Positions 41,218-51,202 are shown, counted from the stretch's first letter. The stretch is 64,000 bases of DNA from Candidatus Poribacteria bacterium (GCA_022828145.1 JAJEJA010000013.1:1-64000), one strand, 5' to 3'. Notes: a model not told the origin generated them from the sequence alone. Numbers and translations are program-made.

Positions 41218-42129
41218 CTATGATTCCATATCTGGGTCATCCGAATCTCCATCTATTTCTTTAAGTAGTAGATGCGACTGTCTATGCGTTGTTTTTAGGT
41301 AGTTAGTTAGGACATCTTGGATTGTCTTTAGCGTATAACGATCATTTTCAAGTATCTCTATTCTTTTTTCATAATTCTCCATGAAGTTGAGTCGGTCAAC
41401 AATATCTTGGAGCAGATTTTCTAATTCTCGATAGTGTGTTCTTTGTTCTTCCAATGACTGGATTCTTTCTGCCATTGTCTCGATCTTCTGTGTCGCCTCT
41501 TTCAATTCAGACTGTAGGGACCGGGAAAAAGCGATTAATTTCTCAAGCGTATTTGTGGATTTATAGACAGGTATTTCTGCATCCATGGGTGGAAAATCTT
41601 TAGGGATGGTCTTTTCTCCATTCTGTTCATGTGTATCAGTGTCGGTTTCTTCTGGGGTATCTATATCAACTATTTCATCTTCAGGGTCAATCTCAGTATC
41701 AAATTCTTGTGTATCAATTGGTGAAATCTCGTGTGTTCCCAAGAGTTTAATATTATATGTAGATGGTAGATAATTCTCCTTCCGTTCAGTGTAAGTAATT
41801 TGGACGCGGAGTTCTTGGTCAACCTTAAGGGAATTCAATCGTGCATGAATATTTCTGATCACGACCTCATTGTATCCGAAAGCTTGGTTCGTTTTTGTAC
41901 TTAATTGTCGTAGATATCGGTAGAGTTCCATTACATCGGAGCTTTCTCGTGAGATTCCTTCTTTCGTCAATACTCCGATAATATCTTCATCCTCGGCATT
42001 CGTTGCGGAATGTAAATTCGGTAGTACAACGTCAAGTGGTACTTCACCTTGAATTGCCCTCATACCAAGGGTCCAGCTGTTTTCGGAGAGTCTGCCGCTG
42101 TATGCAATGAAATCGTAAGTAATTGTCAT
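41218..42129 (-). CDS. Hypothetical protein with C-terminal coiled coil
   Basis: 303 aa; heptad-rich ATQKIETMAERIQSLEEQRTHYRELENLLQDIVDRL. Confidence 0.65.
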   Translation of the reverse strand: MTITYDFIAYSGRLSENSWTLGMRAIQGEVPLDVVLPNLHSATNAEDEDIIGVLTKEGISRESSDVMELYRYLRQLSTKTNQAFGYNEVVIRNIHARLNSLKVDQELRVQITYTERKENYLPSTYNIKLLGTHEISPIDTQEFDTEIDPEDEIVDIDTPEETDTDTHEQNGEKTIPKDFPPMDAEIPVYKSTNTLEKLIAFSRSLQSELKEATQKIETMAERIQSLEEQRTHYRELENLLQDIVDRLNFMENYEKRIEILENDRYTLKTIQDVLTNYLKTTHRQSHLLLKEIDGDSDDPDMES

Positions 42130-42174
42130 CTTCTAATACCAACCCATAATATAATAGACATTACATTAAATAGC

Positions 42175-42528
42175 TCACTCGTCATCTTTGTTGCCAGTTA
42201 GTTCAAACACAGGTTCCATCTGTGCCCACCATTCACCGGTTTGTGCTTCTTCAACGGGTTCCTGAAATGTTCGCATTAATTCATCCCACTCTCTGCATTT
42301 AGGATGTTGTTCAAGATAACGTGGAAAATCACGTTGTATATCAAATGAATCAACGGTTTCCATCGCCATGAACAAACGTCGTCCTAAGAGGTAGATATTC
42401 ATTTTCGTAATACCGACTGCTTTTAAGCCTGCTAAGGTTTCTTCCCAGGCATTTTGATGATAAATCTTGTATTCCTCAATTATATCAGGATCGTCTTTAA
42501 GGTTCAAGGTTAGTCCGTAGTGTTTCAT
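42175..42528 (-). CDS. rhaM: L-rhamnose mutarotase family protein
   Basis: YGLTLNLKDDPDIIEEYKIYHQNAWEETLAGLKAVGITKMNIYLLGRRLFM. Confidence 0.88.
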   Translation of the reverse strand: MKHYGLTLNLKDDPDIIEEYKIYHQNAWEETLAGLKAVGITKMNIYLLGRRLFMAMETVDSFDIQRDFPRYLEQHPKCREWDELMRTFQEPVEEAQTGEWWAQMEPVFELTGNKDDE

Positions 42529-42717
42529 TTTTTCTATAGTTTTTTCTATAATCAGGTTATGGTCAAAAGCGAGTATACGATAATAGAACTATATCAACAG
42601 TTACTGAAGGACGTGGATATTTGTAACGATGCACCTTAATAAAATATATTATCAGATATGAACATTTTTTGTCAATAGGATTTTTCAATTGGGTGTCTAA
42701 ATATTTTGTCATCTTTA

Positions 42718-42846
42718 TTCACATGAGACGGCACTCGGAGAGTGCCTACTTTCACATGAGACGGCACTCGGAGAGTGCCTACTACTATTAAGAGCATAGT
42801 AAATCCCAAAATTGACACTTATAGGGGCAATAACTTTACGCACCCC
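42718..42846 (+). repeat. Dispersed structured intergenic repeat, copy 2, with exact 33-bp tandem duplication (42718-42750, 42751-42783)
   Basis: ttcacatgagacggcactcggagagtgcctact twice; the remainder matches the reverse complement of 4937-5021. Confidence 0.92.
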
Positions 42847-42861
42847 ATTTGCACATTTTTC

Positions 42862-42890
42862 TTGACAAATTCAATTAAATCTGATATGCT
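42862..42890 (+). promoter_or_regulatory. Sigma70-type promoter TTGACA-17-TATGCT upstream of the LamG gene
   Basis: -35 at 42862-42867, -10 at 42885-42890. Confidence 0.7.
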
Positions 42891-42972
42891 ACAAAAACAG
42901 TTTGACAAATAGGAAGAAATGTGTATAACAGCAATGCTATTATCAGCGTAAACAAAATAAAGGAGAACAATA

Positions 42973-43809
42973 ATGCGTTCTAATGCTACAAAAGTGATAT
43001 GTATCCTTAGTCTGTTAATAACTTCTATCGGGTACATAAATATATCTGATGCCAAAATTGATGAAAGTACGATTGCAGGAATGTGGACATTTGAGGACGG
43101 ACAAGGCGATACCGTTACTGATGAATCTGGAAATGGCAGTGATGGAACATTTGTCGGTGATCTCAAATGGGTAGATGGAAAATTCGGCGGCGGTCTGGAA
43201 TTTAACGGGACGAACACGTGGGTTAAGATTGGAACGAAGGGTGATGCTGATTCATTAGCTGCTTTAGATTTTAGTCAGTCTGAAGGATTCTCAATTCACG
43301 CCTGGGTTTATTCTGCTGTTGCACCGACAGGAAAATGTATCGTTTGGAAAGGACTTGGTTGTTCCTCATGGTCCCAGTATCTACTTGGTACCGGTGCACA
43401 TGAAAATGGAGTAGGTTCTGCAAATGCGTCATTTCATATTCGCGTCGGAAACGGTGGCGCAAGACTTGAAGTCCTGGGTGATCCACTACCGGAAAAAGAG
43501 TGGGTTCACGTTGTTGGTGTTTGGGACTCAGAGAAACTGCATATATATGTAAATGGAGATTTGCAGAATAGCGCAGATGCAGCTGGTCCTCCGTGGGCTT
43601 CACCCGAAGAGGTATATTTAGGCGCAGATCCAGGGTGTAATAACCGTTGCCAGTGGAATGGTATTATGGATGAAGTTGTAATTTTCAACGTTGCCCTGTC
43701 CGAGTCAGAAGTAAAATCTCTCGGCAGTGGTATTGAGGGTGCTTTAGCTGTTGATGCAGCCGGGAAGACCACAATCACTTGGGGGTCAATAAAGTCTAAG
43801 CGAAACTAA
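42973..43809 (+). CDS. Secreted LamG/concanavalin-like domain protein
   Basis: Signal peptide; GMWTFEDGQGDTVTDESGNGSDGTFVGDLKWVDGKFGGGLEFNG; DEVVIFNVALSESEVKSL. Confidence 0.93.
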   Translation: MRSNATKVICILSLLITSIGYINISDAKIDESTIAGMWTFEDGQGDTVTDESGNGSDGTFVGDLKWVDGKFGGGLEFNGTNTWVKIGTKGDADSLAALDFSQSEGFSIHAWVYSAVAPTGKCIVWKGLGCSSWSQYLLGTGAHENGVGSANASFHIRVGNGGARLEVLGDPLPEKEWVHVVGVWDSEKLHIYVNGDLQNSADAAGPPWASPEEVYLGADPGCNNRCQWNGIMDEVVIFNVALSESEVKSLGSGIEGALAVDAAGKTTITWGSIKSKRN

Positions 43810-43815
43810 TATCTA

Positions 43816-44730
43816 ATGCAATCCATTAAAAAAGCGATTATTCCGATCGCTGGATACGGAACACGCCTCTTCCCCGCTACGAAAGCTGTGCCAAAGGCAC
43901 TATTTCCAATTATAGATCAGGATGGCATCGCAAAACCGATAATCCAACTGATAATTGAGGAAGCATTGACGGCAGGTGTGGAAGAGGTGTGTCTCGTTGC
44001 ACAACCCCATCAAGTTAACCCAATTACCGACTATTTTTCAGGTGATGTCCCAAAAGCCATTCTCGAAAAACATGAGCTGGCAATCCAAGCGGATAGGTTG
44101 ACTGAAATCGGAGAACGGCTACAGTTTGCTATACAAGCTGAGCCGCAAGGCTTCGGGCATGCTATCTATTGTGCTAAGGACTTTGCCGACGACGACCCTG
44201 TCATGATCCTGCTCGGTGATCACCTCTATATCCCAGATTCAGAAGTCTCTTGTGCTAAACAGTTGGTAGAAGTGTATACGCACGTAGGCATGTCTGTTAC
44301 CAGTCTTGACGTCTGTGATGAAAAGGAACTCTCGTTGAACGGGATCGTGCAAGGGACAACGTATAAAGACAATCCTGCCATTTTCAAAATAGCACGTATA
44401 GCCGAAAAGCCTTCGGTTGACTATGCACGAGAACACATGCGGGTTGAGGGTATTTGGGATACTCAGGAAACGTATAAGTACTTGTGTCATTTCGGTATTG
44501 ACTTACTCACACCACTTCTTTTTGATATACTGGATTACAACTATCGCAACCAGATACTAACACACGGTGAGATTCAGCTACGTGACGCAATGGGTGAAAT
44601 GGTTAAGCAGGAAGGTATGTACGGTTACCGCGTCGCAGGTACTCGCTACGATACCGGTAACCCTAAAGAACTATTAAACACTACTTATGCTTTTGGACTT
44701 CACGGTCCGTATCAGAATGATCTTATCTGA
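43816..44730 (+). CDS. galU: UTP-glucose-1-phosphate uridylyltransferase
   Basis: KKAIIPIAGYGTRLFPATKAVPKALFPIID; TRYDTGNPKELLNTTYAF. Confidence 0.93.
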   Translation: MQSIKKAIIPIAGYGTRLFPATKAVPKALFPIIDQDGIAKPIIQLIIEEALTAGVEEVCLVAQPHQVNPITDYFSGDVPKAILEKHELAIQADRLTEIGERLQFAIQAEPQGFGHAIYCAKDFADDDPVMILLGDHLYIPDSEVSCAKQLVEVYTHVGMSVTSLDVCDEKELSLNGIVQGTTYKDNPAIFKIARIAEKPSVDYAREHMRVEGIWDTQETYKYLCHFGIDLLTPLLFDILDYNYRNQILTHGEIQLRDAMGEMVKQEGMYGYRVAGTRYDTGNPKELLNTTYAFGLHGPYQNDLI

Positions 44731-44774
44731 ACGTATATCGTAACGTGAGTTTGATAAATCAGAACAAATAACTA

Positions 44775-44861
44775 CGTAGGTTGGGTTGAGGTACGAAACC
44801 CAACATCTTGACCCATTATAGAGCAATACATGTCGGGTTTCGTTCCTCTACCCGACCTACA
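44775..44861. repeat. Palindromic intergenic repeat, diverged copy C
   Basis: cgtaggttgggttgaggtacgaaacccaac ... tgtcgggtttcgttcctctacccgacctaca. Confidence 0.85.
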
Positions 44862-44926
44862 AAGAATATTGCATTTAATTATCAAACTCACGTTATATCG
44901 CAAACTTATTCCTTTGAGAGTTTGTG

Positions 44927-45964
44927 TCAATTGTTATTACTGGCTCTCCATTGGGGATACTCTTCTTTCAGGAGTTTGGCAGCCCAGTTACCATAGTAAG
45001 CGTATCCGGTGCGGCGTTCCTGTCCTATCTCTGATAGCGAGTAACGTACTACCGAGTCACGATCAAGAAAGATTGGACGGTTGGTGCCGAGTTCGTAGAA
45101 ACGTGCCCAGAGCGGTCCAGCATCTGGATCCTTTACGATTCGCTTATCGTTTTTCCCTTCTGCGTTGGTGAATGCGTCTAAACGCCTTCCGTGGATAGCG
45201 ACAGTCCTAAACCACGCAACAGCTCCCTCCACAGCGTTGATTATCTCTGGTGTAGGTTCTTCTATAGACATGAGAAAGCGAACAACCCTCACACTTTCGC
45301 CACCAGAGATTGATGGCGGTTCATAAGAACGTCCCCATGCAGGTTCAAGCGTTTTTTCGTCATGCTGTGCACACCAAGCAGTCAGTTTACCATCTTGTTT
45401 AATCTGGGTGCGCAGGATGCAGTCAATGCCCTTGGTTAGAGCAGCCTCTACCTTAGCGCGCTCCTCCGTTTTCACGAACTCATAGTCAGAAGATTCAGAG
45501 ATATCGCGGAGTAGTCCGAGAATGCGTGACATAACATTGTCATTGTAGGTAATGTGACGATGGTAGCCTTTGCCTAACGGATAATACTGTGGGAAGCCAC
45601 CATTCGGGTATTGTGCTTCAAGGATATGGGAAATGCCTTTGAGAAATGCTTGTTGATAGCGAGGTTCGTTTGTCGCAAGAAAAGCACGGGCAAGAAAACG
45701 TAGTTCGTCAATCGTCGCGCCGTTATCAAAGGTAGTATGCAGATCCGCACTTTTACCATCAAACGGTTTAGATGCAGTGTCTCTCACTTTGGGCCATCCT
45801 CCGTATGGTGTCTGCCAAGTGAGGACGTTGTCAGCAATGCGTCGACCTTCGTCGCTCTGGAACCAGTCAAGGGGTTGTTTCGCGTATCGGGACGGAATAT
45901 TTGCATCAGCGGATGATAGAAGTAAAAGACAGAAAACAGAGATAAGAGTCAACTGTAGCTTCAT
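44927..45964 (-). CDS. Pectate lyase (PelA/PL10-like)
   Basis: Signal peptide; TWQTPYGGWPKVRD, TFDNGATIDELRFLAR, YPNGGFPQYYPLGKGYHRHITYNDNVM. Confidence 0.93.
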   Translation of the reverse strand: MKLQLTLISVFCLLLLSSADANIPSRYAKQPLDWFQSDEGRRIADNVLTWQTPYGGWPKVRDTASKPFDGKSADLHTTFDNGATIDELRFLARAFLATNEPRYQQAFLKGISHILEAQYPNGGFPQYYPLGKGYHRHITYNDNVMSRILGLLRDISESSDYEFVKTEERAKVEAALTKGIDCILRTQIKQDGKLTAWCAQHDEKTLEPAWGRSYEPPSISGGESVRVVRFLMSIEEPTPEIINAVEGAVAWFRTVAIHGRRLDAFTNAEGKNDKRIVKDPDAGPLWARFYELGTNRPIFLDRDSVVRYSLSEIGQERRTGYAYYGNWAAKLLKEEYPQWRASNNN

Positions 45965-46017
45965 GTAGGTATCCTTTCGCTGGCATGCTGTATGATTCAC
46001 ATTTGCTTGAGCTTACG

Positions 46018-46740
46018 TTAATCCAAAGTTCCACCGACTTCCAAATCTACAATTTCAATATCTTGAGACGCAGTCAACTTACGAAATTCCTCCACTGTTC
46101 CTGTTAATACGGGGAAGGTGCCGTAATGATTCGGGTGGACAGCTGGAATACCGAGGAGTTTTGTAGCATAGGCTGCTTCACGCGGTCCCATTGTAAAGTG
46201 GTCACCAATAGGAAGCAATGCTAAGTCTGGTTGATATATCTCTCCGATTAGCTGCATATCACTGAACACATTTGTATCTCCAGCGTGATAGATTTTATAC
46301 CCGTTTCCAAACTCAAGGACGAATCCTGCAGGTTCACCCAAATAGATAATAGAACCGTCTTCTTCTATTGCGCTATTGCTATGATTTGCCGTAACCATTG
46401 TTGCCTTTACCCCATCTACCGTTACGGTACCACCTTTGTTCATCCCTATCGTATTCTCAACACCTTTACTTTCAAGATATTTTGCAGTCTCAATGATTGC
46501 CACGACTGTAGGAGAATGCTTATTAGCTATTGGTACTGCATCTTCCATGTGGTCAGCATGTCCGTGCGTTATCAACATAACGTCGATTGATTCAAAGGTC
46601 TTTAGTTCCTCAGGACAGACAGGATTACTTGTTAACCACGGATCGATTATTAACGTTTTATCGTCTGCCTCAATAAGATAGGTTGATTGTCCAAGCCATG
46701 TAAGGCGAAGACCGTTATTCAGTTTCATGTTTATAGTCAA
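46018..46740 (-). CDS. Metal-dependent hydrolase (UPF0173, metallo-beta-lactamase fold)
   Basis: LTWLGQSTYLIEADDKTLIIDPWLTSNP, LITHGHADHMEDA, GDHFTMGPREAAYA. Confidence 0.93.
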   Translation of the reverse strand: MTINMKLNNGLRLTWLGQSTYLIEADDKTLIIDPWLTSNPVCPEELKTFESIDVMLITHGHADHMEDAVPIANKHSPTVVAIIETAKYLESKGVENTIGMNKGGTVTVDGVKATMVTANHSNSAIEEDGSIIYLGEPAGFVLEFGNGYKIYHAGDTNVFSDMQLIGEIYQPDLALLPIGDHFTMGPREAAYATKLLGIPAVHPNHYGTFPVLTGTVEEFRKLTASQDIEIVDLEVGGTLD

Positions 46741-46780
46741 ATATCTCCTTTAATTTAAATAAAATAATTTCCATTACACA

Positions 46781-46866
46781 TTCCACTCTTCCACCCTTCC
46801 ATCTTCCACCCTTCCATTCTTCCACTCTTCCGTTCTTCTATCTTCCACCCTTCTACTCTTCCATCT
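46781..46866. repeat. Pyrimidine-rich tandem array (cttccaycc)n
   Basis: Imperfect repeats of cttccaccc/cttccatt/cttccactc. Confidence 0.85.
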
Positions 46867-46870
46867 ATAC

Positions 46871-47677
46871 TTATCCGACCTCCTGTCCATCCAATTTCCC
46901 CACTTGAAGATCAATTTCATCACGAGATTCGATTTTGTCTACTTTTCCATCTACCATGTGGAAAATCCTGTCTGAAACATCAAGCATCTTGTGATCGTGT
47001 GTTGCAGTAATTATAGTAACACCGTTTTCATCATTAAGGTTGCGTAATAGGTCAATGATTTCAAGACCTGTTTTGGTATCAAGGTTACCAGTCGGTTCAT
47101 CAGCGAGGACGATTGCGGGGTCATTTGCAAGAGAACGCGCGATAGCGACCCGCTGCTGCTGTCCACCAGACAATTCTAACGGCTTGTGCTGAACACGATC
47201 ACCTAATCCGACAAGTGAGAGTAGATCAACGCCTTTTTCTCTACTCTCATCAGCACTCATCCCAGCGAAAATCATCGGCAACGAGACGTTTTCAAGTGCT
47301 GTCATAACTGGAATAAGGTTGAACGACTGAAATATATAACCGATCTTCCGGCAACGTAGCCATGCTAACTCATAAGCATCCAGTTGCGCGATGTCTACTT
47401 CATCAATATAAACCCTCCCCTCAGTCGGTTTATCTAAACCCCCAATCATATTAAAGAGTGTAGATTTTCCGGAACCGGAGGGACCCATGATAGAGACATA
47501 CTCGCCTCGTTGTATCTGAAAATTGACACCGCGTAACGCGTCCACAGTCGTTGTTCCCATTTCGTATCGTTTTATCAGGTTTCTGACTCGGACAGTATTC
47601 TCTTTGGGTAACGTGCGTTGGAATCGTTTCGGTGTTTCGGTGAGATCTGGTTGAACACCACCCACATCTGCTTGCAT
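46871..47677 (-). CDS. ABC transporter ATP-binding protein (LolD/MacB type)
   Basis: MGPSGSGKSTLFNMIGGLDKPT, LSGGQQQRVAIARSLANDPAIVLADEPTGNLD. Confidence 0.96.
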   Translation of the reverse strand: MQADVGGVQPDLTETPKRFQRTLPKENTVRVRNLIKRYEMGTTTVDALRGVNFQIQRGEYVSIMGPSGSGKSTLFNMIGGLDKPTEGRVYIDEVDIAQLDAYELAWLRCRKIGYIFQSFNLIPVMTALENVSLPMIFAGMSADESREKGVDLLSLVGLGDRVQHKPLELSGGQQQRVAIARSLANDPAIVLADEPTGNLDTKTGLEIIDLLRNLNDENGVTIITATHDHKMLDVSDRIFHMVDGKVDKIESRDEIDLQVGKLDGQEVG

Positions 47678-47723
47678 TGCAATGTCTCCTGTTTTGTGTG
47701 AAGGCTATAATGTTTACTGTTGG

Positions 47724-48188
47724 TTACCCTCTGGATAAGAACCCGAAACGTTTTTTCTGTGCAGGTTTCTGACCTGCTGGTTGCTTCTGTTTCTCTTCCT
47801 GTGGAATTGCAAATTGGATAAAATTCCGTTTCCCCAGAGTCTGTATGAATGTAAAGAGTGATGTTTCGGCTTCTTTTCGAGTCAACTGATGTTTTTTCTG
47901 TAGTGCTTTGATTATCTGCGAAATAGTATGTTTACCATCACACATCTGCCAGACAAACGCACCGATGCTATCCAGTACAACGACGCGTTTATCGGGAAGC
48001 ATAAAGAGTTTACTCGTCCATTTCACCCAGAATTTATCTTTCTGCGGAATAACAAGTGATGCCTCTTCCTTGTCGTCTATCTCCCATGTTATCAACTGAT
48101 TTCGTAGAGGAAATGCTTTTAAGACTTTACTTCTATCTACATCGGGTCGTTTCTTAAGTTTTAGAGCATATAGAGCTTTATTGAACAT
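47724..48188 (-). CDS. PqqD-like (RRE) domain protein
   Basis: VVVLDSIGAFVWQMCDGKHTISQIIKALQKKHQLTRKEAETSLFTFIQTLGKRNFI pattern. Confidence 0.78.
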   Translation of the reverse strand: MFNKALYALKLKKRPDVDRSKVLKAFPLRNQLITWEIDDKEEASLVIPQKDKFWVKWTSKLFMLPDKRVVVLDSIGAFVWQMCDGKHTISQIIKALQKKHQLTRKEAETSLFTFIQTLGKRNFIQFAIPQEEKQKQPAGQKPAQKKRFGFLSRG

Positions 48189-48230
48189 GTTTTTGCACTC
48201 GCATATAAACGATCTTCAATCAAGTAAGAT

Positions 48231-49178
48231 CTAATGGCAATAGATACTTTCAGCGACTTCTTGTGCCAGTTTTTTGGATGCATCGCTGCGTCCGATTGCT
48301 TGCACTACATAGATACGATTTGTATGATGGCAACGCCACATATAAAACACAAGTCTCGTCCGTTTAAAGATTTTGTCAAATATCAGAACAGGTGAAAGCG
48401 GCACATTATCATACAGTCGTGTTTGTTGTCCGACAAATGTTATTCGTTCATCTCCGTTTTCGTTGTGTAGCGTAACTTCAAACCCGTATCCGCGAATTGC
48501 TTTGGCGTATCTTGTCCGAAACCATGTTTCCAATTGATTTTCTTCTGGACTGTACTCATTCAGTAATACCTCAGCGGGTCCATAACGTTCTACGCTAATT
48601 TTACGGTTTCTTCCTCTGGTGAAGGCAAATAACAGATAGCCGCTGAGAAGTTTCTGACGTTCTAATTTGTAACTATTGGGAACTGCAAGTCTGAGACCGT
48701 AAGCACTCCACACAGTAAGTTCAGGGTCACCTCGATCAGAAATGGATTTAAAAATCCGAAGTACTGTCGGACGCCAATTCTCCTTTAGTCGCCCCATCAC
48801 TTGTATAATGGTAATTCGTTTTGTTTCAGGATTATGGATAATTAAACCGTTTGCCCGGATACCTCCTTTCCAACTAAAGCCGAGGACTGTGCATTCTTTG
48901 AGGTAATCCTCATCTTTTATCAGGTCAATGTTTCTACGAAAGGAGACGTTTCCACCACGTTTGTAGTTTTTTCTGACTAACTTGAAGTATTCATCAAGTG
49001 TCTTGTGTAGGTCAGGTTTCTTTTTTCGTGATTTTGCCCATTTTAATTCTAAGCGCGGCATCTCATCATCATCTAATCGTAGGTATCCATTTTTCTCATC
49101 CCCATTGATACCGCTGATTTCCCATGATGTTGGGAGTTCTATCTGAATACCTGCCCAACCAAAAAGAGTCCAATCCAT
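48231..49178 (-). CDS. Hypothetical protein with two similar halves
   Basis: 315 aa; IELPTSWEI...LRLDDDEMPRLELKW and LRLAVPNSYKLERQKLLSGYLLFAF. Confidence 0.65.
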   Translation of the reverse strand: MDWTLFGWAGIQIELPTSWEISGINGDEKNGYLRLDDDEMPRLELKWAKSRKKKPDLHKTLDEYFKLVRKNYKRGGNVSFRRNIDLIKDEDYLKECTVLGFSWKGGIRANGLIIHNPETKRITIIQVMGRLKENWRPTVLRIFKSISDRGDPELTVWSAYGLRLAVPNSYKLERQKLLSGYLLFAFTRGRNRKISVERYGPAEVLLNEYSPEENQLETWFRTRYAKAIRGYGFEVTLHNENGDERITFVGQQTRLYDNVPLSPVLIFDKIFKRTRLVFYMWRCHHTNRIYVVQAIGRSDASKKLAQEVAESIYCH

Positions 49179-49213
49179 TTCTCTTTCCCACGATGCCCAC
49201 TATGATAAACACT

Positions 49214-51202
49214 CTAAAACGGCTTAACGATGACAGCTTTAGAAACGAGGGCAATGGCAACGGTACCCATCCCAATCAATCCTACACCGCAAGCGAAACC
49301 TGCTGCTAATACAGGATTGAACATGAACCATCTTTTCAGACCGAACCGTTTAATCATGTAGAATCTGCCTATAATAGCACCGAGTAATCGTGCGACCATA
49401 CTTCCAGGGTCCGCTCCGATCCCACCAACGATACCGTAAAACCACATAGATGGGTATTTAAACACCCAAAGCAACCCGTAAATCGCTAAGTTTGATGTAA
49501 ATCCTGCAGCGACATAATCCCCCCGTATCGCTTGTATAATTTCACTATTTCCATCACGTAATGATGTTTTCATCAGACACTCATTTGTTGCATTTATGGG
49601 CCACATCATCTGGACAAATGGATACTGTGCGCTCGGTATGGGAGCTATCTGCCAAATAAAGTGTTGCACTAAAATACCGCTGATTATCAGTATAGGCATA
49701 ATCAGTAAGGTTGCAGCCAGGTTTGAGGTAAAGGTTGTTCCCGTAAGTTCCAGTACACGCCATCCTTGTGTGCCAGCACCGTAATCTTCGTCGGGGAATG
49801 GTGCAAACCAGATATCAATTTCCTCGTACCGGCTGAGAATAAAGGTTATCTCGTGTAGATAAGGTATTTCAAATAGATCGCGTCCGAGTACACCGTAGGT
49901 CCTTGCCGTAATATAGGAATTCACCGGTGTGTATACAAACGCAAAACCGAGTAGGAAACTGAGTGGAAAATTCGGCACCATCCAATGGATAAGCCAGACG
50001 AATCCGCCCATACCGATGAGCCACAATAATCCCATTAGCCACAACGGAAAATCACCTCGGTTTGGTGGTGTGGCAAGTGAACCGCGTTCTCCCGCTTTCT
50101 TTTTGGAACTGCGTAGTTTGAAAATCATCGGTATAGAGGCTGCCATGCCGACAAGACCAAGACTGAACGTTTTCCCTATACCGTAACTCCTCCAGAAATC
50201 GAGATCGTTAAAGAGTCCAGTCGCGCGCACATCCAATCCAGGTTCCCACTGGTGTAATATCTCATTTCTATAGAGGATGTGCGGGTTCAAGACGAATTGC
50301 GACAACATTGCGGTGACAAACTCTGACATCACCACAGGGAACGGCAAGACAAACCCGAAAAGCATCTGTCCGAAGTCTGTTCTGAGTGCAAATACACCTG
50401 TCGGAGCGAAACCTTCAATACTCTGTGTAAAGTCAATCCAAGGTATCTTCAGTATCTGTATCGGTTGACTCATCATGACGCCAGAGAGTGCTGGTACACC
50501 GATATATATGAAACCCCATAATAGACCTGCCATTGAGCCGATTGAGAAGACTTGCCATCGCCAGGTCTCCTGTTTTCCGGTAGTTTCTGCCAATGCGGTA
50601 GCACCTTGTGCCGTGATTGGTGCCATCGGATAGGGGAGGCGTTCAAGGTCCGCGGTAAGCCTAAAGAGAATATACTGACCACTAACGAACCGCAACGTCC
50701 CGAGAAACTTACTTAGCAGAAAAACACCGATAGGTAAGAGCCAATCGGGATGTAACAGATTTCGCGTTAAGACACCGACAGAATCACCGGGGGGGACAAC
50801 CCATGCGGGTATCTTATCAGCGATTTCGTAGGAGGCGGCTTGGGGTGTGTTTATAAAATATGCGTACCATATAAAACTCCTATATTGCATCCCACTTCCG
50901 ACTGCTGCGCCGGTTAGACTCAATAGCATATAGAGTTCTTGTCGACGTGCGGTCGTGAAAGAACGTCTTGCTAATTCGGTGAATAGGATAACAGCAACCC
51001 ATGGTGCAGCAGCTGCACCTGATTGTCCAGATACATAACTCAGATAGATGGAACCGGGCATCATCAGCAATCCGACAAAGAGTGCGCCGAAGAACACTTT
51101 GCCGGTTAATCCCGATTCAAAGGTTCTGATGCCGCCTTCAATGTCGTAGCGTTGTGCCCAGGCTTGCCATTCATCTGCTTGTGAGATTCTCTCTCTCGCC
51201 AA
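49214..51202 (-). CDS. Large polytopic membrane protein (OPT-like/DUF6785-type)
   Basis: 662 aa with many hydrophobic helices; GSIYLSYVSGQSGAAAAPWVAVILFTELARR. Confidence 0.75.
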   Translation of the reverse strand: MARERISQADEWQAWAQRYDIEGGIRTFESGLTGKVFFGALFVGLLMMPGSIYLSYVSGQSGAAAAPWVAVILFTELARRSFTTARRQELYMLLSLTGAAVGSGMQYRSFIWYAYFINTPQAASYEIADKIPAWVVPPGDSVGVLTRNLLHPDWLLPIGVFLLSKFLGTLRFVSGQYILFRLTADLERLPYPMAPITAQGATALAETTGKQETWRWQVFSIGSMAGLLWGFIYIGVPALSGVMMSQPIQILKIPWIDFTQSIEGFAPTGVFALRTDFGQMLFGFVLPFPVVMSEFVTAMLSQFVLNPHILYRNEILHQWEPGLDVRATGLFNDLDFWRSYGIGKTFSLGLVGMAASIPMIFKLRSSKKKAGERGSLATPPNRGDFPLWLMGLLWLIGMGGFVWLIHWMVPNFPLSFLLGFAFVYTPVNSYITARTYGVLGRDLFEIPYLHEITFILSRYEEIDIWFAPFPDEDYGAGTQGWRVLELTGTTFTSNLAATLLIMPILIISGILVQHFIWQIAPIPSAQYPFVQMMWPINATNECLMKTSLRDGNSEIIQAIRGDYVAAGFTSNLAIYGLLWVFKYPSMWFYGIVGGIGADPGSMVARLLGAIIGRFYMIKRFGLKRWFMFNPVLAAGFACGVGLIGMGTVAIALVSKAVIVKPF

